NCBI RefSeq assembly: GCF_010731295.1
Contig: NZ_AP022579.1
Coordinates: 6,386,001-6,450,000, forward strand
Reading direction: 5' to 3'
Length of the DNA stretch: 64,000 bases
Origin: Mycolicibacterium boenickei
Lineage (GTDB): Bacteria > Actinomycetota > Actinomycetes > Mycobacteriales > Mycobacteriaceae
Shown here: piece by piece, positions 45,408 to 52,744 of the stretch
Position numbering within the stretch: the first letter of the stretch is position 1
Layout of the letters: the number at the start of each line of letters is the position of its first letter
Notes under the pieces: model-generated
Databases searched by the model: none
What the model saw: only the letters and a program-made list of their open reading frames with translations
Told to the model about the DNA's origin: nothing
Program-made: the position numbers and the translations under genes

Positions 45408-45424
45408 TCACCCAAAATGGGTGA
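45408..45424. promoter_or_regulatory. 17-bp palindrome upstream of GMC oxidoreductase
   Basis: TCACCCAAAATGGGTGA, 7-bp arms around AAA. It is the exact reverse complement of the core at 40892-40908. It lies between the beta-helix gene stop and the GMC start. Operator for a shared regulator, or a short terminator of the beta-helix gene. Confidence 0.55.
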
Positions 45425-45447
45425 CTGACCAATGGCTCAAGTACCGG

Positions 45448-46734
45448 TCACAGGGCCCACCAATTCGCCCCGTCGGAGATCACATCGACAGCCGCACGAT
45501 CCGCAACGGTGAAATCGCTCTTCCCGTCGATCTCCTGATCCCGTGCGGCACTCAGTGTCACGGCTGCGCCGGAGACGTTCTTGACGGTGTACCGGCAGGT
45601 GTTTCGCGCGGCAGTGGGCAGCGTGACGGCCGAAACCCCCGGCGGGACCAGGTAGACGTACTCGGCTCCGGGCGAATCCTCGAACGTGTCACCCCCGGAC
45701 AACGTCGCGACCGTGCGGTGCACCGGCGACACCGGATTGCCCGATGTATTGCCCGCAATCCCGACGTTACGACCTTCGGCCCGCACCGGGGCGATGCTGT
45801 ATCCGTTGTTGTCCCACTGGTTTCCGGAGATCGCGATGTCGTCGACATACTGCGCGTCCACCGCGTAGCTCCAGCCCGCCCCGTCGTCGGTGTTGGCGAT
45901 GAAGTTGCCCGTGATGTTGAACCCTTTGGTCCGGCGGTCGGCGTCAACCGAATAGATGCCGATCGCGGGATACTGGTTCGGCGCGCCCTTGCCGCCGTTC
46001 GTGATGTTGTTGCCGACGATCGCCACCTGCTCGTCATCGGACTCCAGCCACGGCGGCATCGTGAAAACGATGGCCTCCCGGCGCGCGCCTTCACAGATGT
46101 TGCCGATGATCGTCAGTTGCTTGTTCCCGCGTAGCTCGATGTTGTGCTGCGGCGCCCCGTCGAGGTGGTTGGCCAGGATGCGCACCGGCCCGGCCTCGAT
46201 CGACAGGTTGGGCCCCGTCGATCCGATGTTGTTGTTCACGATCCACGAGTCGAAGAACCGGTATGTGGTGTAAATGCCGTAGCCCGTGCTCTGCTCGATG
46301 AAATTGTCATCGACCCAATTCAGCAGGCCCTCGGTGTTGGCGTTGAGCCGCATGCCGTAATCGGTCCACCCGACCATCCAGCAGTGCTTGACGTAGCTCT
46401 TGTCCAGGTCGACGTCCAGTGCCGGCGAGCCCTGAAAGTCGGTATCTATCTTCAGATTCTCGATCCGGCTTTCGGTCCAGCATCCACTGATCGGCGTGAC
46501 GTTCGTGGTGACCCGCAGGCGCGCGGCACGCTCACCGTCACCGAGCAGCCAGACGTGGGAGAACCCGTCCGCGCCGTTCCCGATCGAACCCGACAGCGCG
46601 TATTCACCGGCGGGGAAGAACACGGTGCCGCCACCGGCCTCGGCAGCCTGCCGGATCGCGGCCATCACAGCCGCATGGTCGTCGGTCGTCCCATCCCCGG
46701 TGGCACCGTGCGACGTCACATCGATCACAGCCAT
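45448..46734 (-). CDS. Right-handed parallel beta-helix (pectate-lyase-3-like) protein
   Basis: 428 residues from ATG 46732-46734 (MAVIDVTSHGATGDGTTDD); an ATG at 46776 is also open. The N-terminal 'GATGDGTTDDHAAVMAAIRQA' and 'GGTVFFPAGEY' are landmarks of the pectate-lyase-3 group used by phage tailspikes and polysaccharide-active enzymes. Repeated Asn-rich coils follow ('IVNNNIG', 'IVGNNITNGG', 'ITGNFIANT', 'ISGNQWDNNG'). A small C-terminal beta domain (about 340-428) ends in 'DGANWWAL'. No signal peptide. It lies near the exopolysaccharide operon and may cut or bind a glycan; this is inference. Confidence 0.7.
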   Translation of the reverse strand: MAVIDVTSHGATGDGTTDDHAAVMAAIRQAAEAGGGTVFFPAGEYALSGSIGNGADGFSHVWLLGDGERAARLRVTTNVTPISGCWTESRIENLKIDTDFQGSPALDVDLDKSYVKHCWMVGWTDYGMRLNANTEGLLNWVDDNFIEQSTGYGIYTTYRFFDSWIVNNNIGSTGPNLSIEAGPVRILANHLDGAPQHNIELRGNKQLTIIGNICEGARREAIVFTMPPWLESDDEQVAIVGNNITNGGKGAPNQYPAIGIYSVDADRRTKGFNITGNFIANTDDGAGWSYAVDAQYVDDIAISGNQWDNNGYSIAPVRAEGRNVGIAGNTSGNPVSPVHRTVATLSGGDTFEDSPGAEYVYLVPPGVSAVTLPTAARNTCRYTVKNVSGAAVTLSAARDQEIDGKSDFTVADRAAVDVISDGANWWAL

Positions 46735-46853
46735 GCTGCCCAATCTATTACCGAAGACGGTCGTCCAATCGGCCATCCGGCGTAGCCACAGCGCCCGCAG
46801 TGAAATGATGGAGGCCGCCCACCGCATACGGATCACCAGCTAGGGGACGCCAG

Positions 46854-48047
46854 ATGGTTCGAGTCGTCGTCGCGCTCTTATTCGCTCTCGCCGTCCTCAC
46901 CGCGTGCGGTGGATCGTCGGACCGGGCCGCGACCGAACGTCCCGACGACGCCGGCCACGTTCTCTCCGAAGCGCCGCTGGAGAATCTGGTCCCGGACCTG
47001 CGCGAGGCCAGCTCGTCGGCCAAGACCATCACGTACGCCTCCCGCAACGGAGTCAACGACGCGGTCTCGCACGTGACCGGGACGGTGTTCGTGCCCAAGG
47101 GCAATCCGCCCAAAGACGGATTCCCGGTGGTCGCGCTGGGGCACCGAACGGCGGGGACGGCCGCTGACTGCGCACCGTCCCTGTCGCCCGACCTGCGCGG
47201 CGAAGCGAGCACCGTGGTGGCGCTGCTGAAGGCCGGGTACGTCGTGACCGTGCCCGACTATCAGGGGCTCGGAAAGCCCAGTGCACCCGACGAGTACGAC
47301 TTCCACCCCTATCTGGACTCCACCACGGCCGGCTACAACATGATCGACGCCGTGCGGGCCGCCCGGACCATGGTGCCCGATACGTCGACATCCTGGGCGG
47401 CGCTGGGCGCCCGCGAGGGTGGCCAAGCCGCCTGGGCCGCAAACGAACTCATCGACAACTACGGTTACGACCTCAATCTGGTCGCCACCGCGTCACTGGC
47501 TCCGACGGCGAACATCGACGACCTCGCGGATGCCGCGATGGCCGGCACGCTGAACACCGACCAGAAACTGGCCTACATCGCCTACCTCGCCGCGCTGAAA
47601 GACCAGTACTACTACGACTTCGAACTCGACGACTATCGGCGTGGGGCGGCCCAGGAGAATTGGGATGCGCTGCTCGGCTGTGGGGATGGCGCACAACGAA
47701 TCGCACTGGCGGACAAACTCAGCGCCGACGACCTCCGCCCGGCGGATCCCGAGGCGCTGGCGACCTTGCGGGGCTACCTCCAGAAAACGAACCTGCCGCA
47801 GGGACCCACCGCGGCGCCGATGTACATCATCTACGCCGGGAGGGACTCGGTCATCCCCGCTGCGTCGACGGAGCGGGCACTCACCGAAGCCTGCAAGATG
47901 GGCGACGGCATCCAGATCGCCTTCTGGCCCGACGCCACACGGGAAGCGGTGGAACCCGTCGCCGCGCTGGGCTGGCTCAACGATCGCATGAAATCCATTC
48001 CGGCGGCCAATGACTGCCAGGCATTCCTCGCAGCTCACCCACGCTGA
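46854..48047 (+). CDS. LIP-family (secretory lipase-like) lipoprotein lacking catalytic Ser
   Basis: 397 residues with GGGGA before the ATG and a lipobox 'AVLTAC' (Cys18). The LIP-family fold is clear: 'VVALGHRTAGTAADCAPSL' near residues 92-110, 'VTVPDYQGLG', and a late Asp in 'YAGRDSVIP'. The nucleophile elbow, normally G-x-S-x-G, reads 'LGAREGG' with Arg187 in place of Ser. The C-terminal region normally holding the His reads 'FWPDATREAVEPV' without a His. The protein is full length, so it is probably a non-hydrolytic binding protein. Its stop is 4 bp from the convergent polysaccharide operon. Confidence 0.8.
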   Translation: MVRVVVALLFALAVLTACGGSSDRAATERPDDAGHVLSEAPLENLVPDLREASSSAKTITYASRNGVNDAVSHVTGTVFVPKGNPPKDGFPVVALGHRTAGTAADCAPSLSPDLRGEASTVVALLKAGYVVTVPDYQGLGKPSAPDEYDFHPYLDSTTAGYNMIDAVRAARTMVPDTSTSWAALGAREGGQAAWAANELIDNYGYDLNLVATASLAPTANIDDLADAAMAGTLNTDQKLAYIAYLAALKDQYYYDFELDDYRRGAAQENWDALLGCGDGAQRIALADKLSADDLRPADPEALATLRGYLQKTNLPQGPTAAPMYIIYAGRDSVIPAASTERALTEACKMGDGIQIAFWPDATREAVEPVAALGWLNDRMKSIPAANDCQAFLAAHPR

Positions 48048-48051
48048 TCCG

Positions 48052-49740
48052 TCATCCCCGGCCGACTGGCTCGTTCACCCGGTAGAGCCGCCAATCCGGC
48101 TGGCCATCACCGTCATTGGGGATCTCCAACTCCAGCGTCGCGACCTCGGCCCCGGTGTCGTACAGCGTCGGGTAGCGAACGTTGAGTGCATCGGAAGTGC
48201 CCCGGCCGGTCCGCGGCACCGCGAGCAGATACCGGATCCCGTTGGCGGGCGGATCGTTGAGCAGCTCGGTGAAATCCGGGTCTGACGGGATCACGAAGAC
48301 CCGCGGCCTGCTCGACGCGGCCAGGATACCGAAACCGTAGACGGTGTCGGTGATCACCGAGCTGTCCGGCAGATTCAGGGTCTCCAGGTACTGGGCGATC
48401 TTGCGCTCGGTGCCGAACGTCCTGGCGATCCGGTGCTCGATGGACTTGCGATCGGTGACGTTGTACGGGTCGGGGTTCAGTATCGCGCCGAGCCCGTATT
48501 CCTGTGGCGCATATTTGGGTTGCGCCATGCCGAACAACGTCAGCGGAATGCCCAGGGCAACCGTTGCGGCGACGGCGACGTACCGCGCCGTGGAACCGCG
48601 CTGCGGTGTCTCAGTCGGCGCCGGTGGCGCATACCTACCGCGTCGGGTCGGCTCTCTGAGCACACCGTCCGGCACCGCGAGCATCGCCAGGCAGGCCGTC
48701 ATCGGAATGGCGATGATGAAGAACCGCAGGAATGGGAACGTCGAACCGGTTGCGTAGCTGTAGGTCTGGAATGCCAGCACAGCACCGAACATCGTCAGCG
48801 GCACGACGAGCACCTGCCAGTGCGGGCGCGCCCAGCGTTGCATCGCAACCCACAACGCCAGCGGCAGCATGGTCGGAGCCAGCAGCATGATGCAGACCAT
48901 GGCGAACTCGACGCCGTTACCGAAGTTGGGCGCCGTCTGCCCGGACTGCTCGAGGATGGCGGTGTTGCCGTACTGCGAAGTGAATTGCGCGAACGCCTCA
49001 CCGGTGATCAACCAGCCCGCGGCTGCCCACCCGAAGAACGCCAGGACACCCGGGCCGCTCACGATCAGCATGTCCAAGACGGCCCGCCGCATCCTGGGCG
49101 GCGGCTTGGCGCGCAGGTACGTGGTGATCCCCACGAGCAACCCGGCGGAACCGACCGAGGCGAGCGCGTCGTAGCGGGTGAGGTAGGCCAGCCCCATCGC
49201 GATGCCGCCGGCGGTGATGAGATGGTGCACATCGTCATCGGCCATCCACAATATGAGCCGACGCACCGCCCACGACATGAAGAAGATGAACGGCGCCTCA
49301 CTCATCCCGTTGGAGCCGTAGAAGACGATCATCGGGTTGAGGGCGAACAGCAGCGTGATGGTCACCGAATATGCCCGTGGCAGACCGCGATCGGTGCCCA
49401 TGCTCAGGATCTGCACGGCGGCGCCGGCCATGAACAACGACGACATGATCGTCCCCGCGAAGGCCCGGACCGCGATGTCGGGCCACCACGGGCTCAGCAG
49501 GACTGCGGGAATCTGCACCATGGCGGACACCGGGGTGAAGATGAACCCCAAGGCCGCCAGGTGCGGATCGCGGCTGAACAACACGGATTGAGTGGCCACC
49601 ACGCGAGACAGGGTGTCGCCCATGATGAAGTCGTGGCCGACCTGCAGCCAGTAACCGACCGCGAGGTAGACGACCAGCAACGCGAAATAGACCGTGATCT
49701 TCATTCGGCGGTCCGAGCCGCCGAGCACGGCGCCGGTCAC
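48052..49740 (-). CDS. GT-C-like polytopic membrane glycosyltransferase
   Basis: 562 residues from GTG 49738-49740, which overlaps the BcsA-like stop. About eleven helices occupy residues 13-420, and a soluble C-terminal domain of about 140 residues faces outside. The first periplasmic loop has acidic residues 'GHDFIMGDTLSR', the expected place of the GT-C catalytic Asp, and 'YLTRYDALASV' resembles ArnT/PMT-type proteins that use polyprenyl-linked sugars. Last gene of the four-gene operon. Probable role: adding a side sugar or lipid-linked unit to the polymer. Confidence 0.7.
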   Translation of the reverse strand: MTGAVLGGSDRRMKITVYFALLVVYLAVGYWLQVGHDFIMGDTLSRVVATQSVLFSRDPHLAALGFIFTPVSAMVQIPAVLLSPWWPDIAVRAFAGTIMSSLFMAGAAVQILSMGTDRGLPRAYSVTITLLFALNPMIVFYGSNGMSEAPFIFFMSWAVRRLILWMADDDVHHLITAGGIAMGLAYLTRYDALASVGSAGLLVGITTYLRAKPPPRMRRAVLDMLIVSGPGVLAFFGWAAAGWLITGEAFAQFTSQYGNTAILEQSGQTAPNFGNGVEFAMVCIMLLAPTMLPLALWVAMQRWARPHWQVLVVPLTMFGAVLAFQTYSYATGSTFPFLRFFIIAIPMTACLAMLAVPDGVLREPTRRGRYAPPAPTETPQRGSTARYVAVAATVALGIPLTLFGMAQPKYAPQEYGLGAILNPDPYNVTDRKSIEHRIARTFGTERKIAQYLETLNLPDSSVITDTVYGFGILAASSRPRVFVIPSDPDFTELLNDPPANGIRYLLAVPRTGRGTSDALNVRYPTLYDTGAEVATLELEIPNDGDGQPDWRLYRVNEPVGRG

Positions 49741-51224
49741 GCCACGGCCTTCGCTTCGGCGGCCGCCTCCCCGGGGCGCCCGGACAGACCGTGAAACGTC
49801 TTCTCCCAGTAGGACGGCTGGCGGATCAACTGGTACAGGCCCTTGGCCGCGGCGATGCTCATCATCAGCCAGAACAGCGGCACGCTCAGCGCAGCCAGGA
49901 GCAGATCGGACCGGTCGTCCTCACGCAGCGCGATCATGTTCATGTACATCACGGTCACATTGCCGATGATCATCGCGATCAGCGCCGGGAAGTAGATGAG
50001 CGGCGGAAACACCTGCGCGACCACCCCGGGCTGGCCCAGGAACCACAGCACGGTGATGAACCAGAACAACAGGTTGAGTACCGCGATGATCGGCGTGCCG
50101 GCGAGCACCAGGTTGAACCGGACGAAACTGCGTAACCCCAAGGTGCGGTACAGCTTCAGCGGCTCACGGATATGGACCAGCCAGGTCTGCAGATAACCCT
50201 TGTACCACCGGGACCGCTGCCGGACCCAGTTGATCGCGTCACTGTTGGCCTCCTCCAGCGTGTACGAGTCGATCACAGCGGTGCGATATCCGTATGACGC
50301 GATGCGCAGGCCGAGGTCGGCGTCCTCGGTGACGTTGAACGGATCCCAGGCGCCGATCTCCCGCAGGATGTCGCGGCGCAGGTGATTGGACGTGCCGCCC
50401 AACGGAATCGGCGACGAGCTCACCATCATGCCGGGCAGCAGGTAGCCGAACCACAATGCATACTCGGCGGTGAACCAGGCGGTCAGCAGGTTCTGGTGCC
50501 CGTTGTGATACACCAGTTTGGCCTGCACACAGGCCACCTCGTCGGGAAGATCGCGGAACGCCGCGACCACCCGGCGTAACTGCAACGGCTCGGGCAGGTC
50601 CTCGGCGTCGAAGATCGTGACGATCTCCCCCGTGGCGAAATGCAGACCGTAGTTGCACGCCTTGGGCTTGGTCCGCGGATCCGCCGGCGGCACCAGCAGG
50701 ATGGTGATGACCTCTGACTCTCCGCATGCTTTCGCTGCTTCGATGGTCACGTGATCGTCGGCCTCCAACAGCAGGAGCACCTGCAAGCGGTCCCGCGGAT
50801 ACTCCAGCGCATCCATCGCCGCGATGAGGTCGGCCACCACTTCCGGCTCGTTGTAGGCAGGCACCAGGATGGTGTACGGCGGCAACTCCTCGTCCGGAAT
50901 GGCTCGCGCCACGTCATCGGGAATGACGATGGGCCGTGACGCGAGGCCGCGCTTGAAGATCAACACCCGGTCGGCGAGTGTCAAAAGATAAGCGAGCGTG
51001 CACAACCCGATCAGCACGACGACGGTCTCCAGCGGCTTCCAGATACCGAGGGCGACCACGATGATCAGAACGGCCACGATCACCGGCCGCTGCCAACCCA
51101 TCAAGGGCTTCGACGCCGAATGCATCGGCTCGTCGTCACGCAGGCCGTTGATCGCCCGGTCGAGCGCGTACGCCCGCTGTTCCTCGGTGACGCTGTCCGC
51201 ATCGAACGTCCCGTTGAATGTCAT
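49737..51224 (-). CDS. Family 2 processive glycosyltransferase, BcsA/cellulose-synthase-like, no PilZ domain
   Basis: 495 residues. Two N-terminal helices are followed by the GT domain and four C-terminal helices. Processive beta-glycan synthase motifs are complete: 'VPAYNEPEVV' at the start of the domain, DxD as 'FDAED', the TED base in 'VTEDADLGLR', and QxxRW in 'RQRSRWYKGYLQTW'. The protein stops after the membrane part, without the PilZ domain through which c-di-GMP activates true BcsA. It uses a UDP-sugar in the cytosol and would secrete the chain. It overlaps both neighbours by 4 bp. Confidence 0.88.
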   Translation of the reverse strand: MTFNGTFDADSVTEEQRAYALDRAINGLRDDEPMHSASKPLMGWQRPVIVAVLIIVVALGIWKPLETVVVLIGLCTLAYLLTLADRVLIFKRGLASRPIVIPDDVARAIPDEELPPYTILVPAYNEPEVVADLIAAMDALEYPRDRLQVLLLLEADDHVTIEAAKACGESEVITILLVPPADPRTKPKACNYGLHFATGEIVTIFDAEDLPEPLQLRRVVAAFRDLPDEVACVQAKLVYHNGHQNLLTAWFTAEYALWFGYLLPGMMVSSSPIPLGGTSNHLRRDILREIGAWDPFNVTEDADLGLRIASYGYRTAVIDSYTLEEANSDAINWVRQRSRWYKGYLQTWLVHIREPLKLYRTLGLRSFVRFNLVLAGTPIIAVLNLLFWFITVLWFLGQPGVVAQVFPPLIYFPALIAMIIGNVTVMYMNMIALREDDRSDLLLAALSVPLFWLMMSIAAAKGLYQLIRQPSYWEKTFHGLSGRPGEAAAEAKAVA

Positions 51225-52744
51225 CGGGCAGCCTCCGCGTGGGCGAACTGCGCGGCGACGAACGCGCGGCCGAACTCAGTCAACAGCTCCTCGTCTTTGA
51301 AAGACGGCCGGCTCTGGACCAGCACCGCATTACCCCGGAACAGCACGGTCAGCAGATTGCGGAGGGTCGACACCAGACCCCGCTGCGGATTGGGAAACGG
51401 CGCGTCCGGCAGATGGTTGTCCACCGCGAAGATGTCGACGACCATCTCCTCGTCCTGGTCACCCCACGCGAACCGCAACACGTCCCAGGTGACCAACAGA
51501 CGGTCGTCGACCGCCGACACCAGCTTGCCCGTGACCCCGTGCCCGAGGTCGATCGACAGCTGGCTGCTCAGCCGCGCAGCCGTGGTGTCATAGAGCACCT
51601 GACCGGGGTAGGCGTCGAACGAGAACGGCAGGTCGCTGACGATGCTGTCGACCATGAGGGTGCGCGGCGCCGACAGTTTGTCGAACCGCGGATCACCGAC
51701 GTCGGCGGTCATCCGCTGCCGCACCAGTTTCGCGCCGTCGCCGTAATAGCGAGATACGTCGGCGACGGTGTCCACCCCGGTGATCGACCAACCCGGCGGG
51801 GCAACCAGCCCCTGCCCGGGCGTCAGGTCGAATGGCACCGTCCGGCTGATCTGGGTGGTACTCGTCTGAGTGGGAAGCGGCATGAGCGCCAATCCCACCG
51901 CGACCGCGACCACGACCGGGATGGCCGACCAGATCTGTTTGGCGGCAAGGGGTTCGACCTTGCGGGTGAACAGCTCCTTGGTCAGGTTCCGGCGCCGGTA
52001 CACGAACGCGGCGCCGCCGACCACCACGATGGACGTCAGCGACGGGATCATCTGATATGCGAGGATCGGCGCGTCGGGCGCCAGCACCTCCAGACCCACG
52101 AGCACCACCAGGCCGAAGGCGAACGACACCGCCGCTCCGATGGCCGCGCGCCTGCGCGTGCGGCCCACCGCGATCGCCGAAGCGGCGGCGGCGATCAACA
52201 ACGTCCCGATCCCGGCGGGGAACTTCCCGCCGCCGAGCAGGATCACGACCACCTGATAGGGCAGCGCCGATGACAGTCCCATCAACGCCCAGGCCCAACC
52301 GAATCTGGCCACCGGGCGGATCCCGAACAACACCAGTGCGCTGCTGAGTACGAAAACCCACATCGCGAAGATGTCGAGGCGCACCAGGTGGAAGAACTCG
52401 GAGTACCGCTTGAGCAGGACACCTTGGACCATAAGTGCCAGGCCGAGCCCGATGACACCGACGATCACATCGGTCTGGCGGTCATGGATGGGCAGTTCGG
52501 TGCGGCGACGGAAATCGATCCCGACCGCCGCCAGGGCGGCTGCGACCGGAACCATCCACATGTATCCGATCAGGCCGCCGGCCAGCGTGGTCTGCCACAG
52601 GTTCGCCAGACTGTGCCGGAATGCCACTGCGGTGAGCGCCAGGATGAGGGCCCAACGGGCAGTCAGCCGGACCGCTGGATTCAGCGAGAACCACCACGCT
52701 GCCAGCCGGTCCCACTCGCCACGGGTGTCTGCGGCCGTCGTCAC
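51221..52744 (-). CDS. Polytopic membrane protein of the exopolysaccharide operon, unknown function
   Basis: 507 residues from GTG 52742-52744, overlapping the BcsB-like stop. Around ten hydrophobic helices (residues 20-310) are followed by an outward C-terminal domain (about 320-507) rich in charged residues ('GDPRFDKLSAPRTLMVDSI', 'QDEEMVVDIFAVDNHLP'). I do not recognise the family. There is some superficial likeness to EpsH/exosortase membrane cores, but I cannot find the Cys/Arg/His catalytic set. Its position between BcsB-like and BcsA-like genes suggests a polymer export or modification role. Confidence 0.6.
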   Translation of the reverse strand: MTTAADTRGEWDRLAAWWFSLNPAVRLTARWALILALTAVAFRHSLANLWQTTLAGGLIGYMWMVPVAAALAAVGIDFRRRTELPIHDRQTDVIVGVIGLGLALMVQGVLLKRYSEFFHLVRLDIFAMWVFVLSSALVLFGIRPVARFGWAWALMGLSSALPYQVVVILLGGGKFPAGIGTLLIAAAASAIAVGRTRRRAAIGAAVSFAFGLVVLVGLEVLAPDAPILAYQMIPSLTSIVVVGGAAFVYRRRNLTKELFTRKVEPLAAKQIWSAIPVVVAVAVGLALMPLPTQTSTTQISRTVPFDLTPGQGLVAPPGWSITGVDTVADVSRYYGDGAKLVRQRMTADVGDPRFDKLSAPRTLMVDSIVSDLPFSFDAYPGQVLYDTTAARLSSQLSIDLGHGVTGKLVSAVDDRLLVTWDVLRFAWGDQDEEMVVDIFAVDNHLPDAPFPNPQRGLVSTLRNLLTVLFRGNAVLVQSRPSFKDEELLTEFGRAFVAAQFAHAEAAR

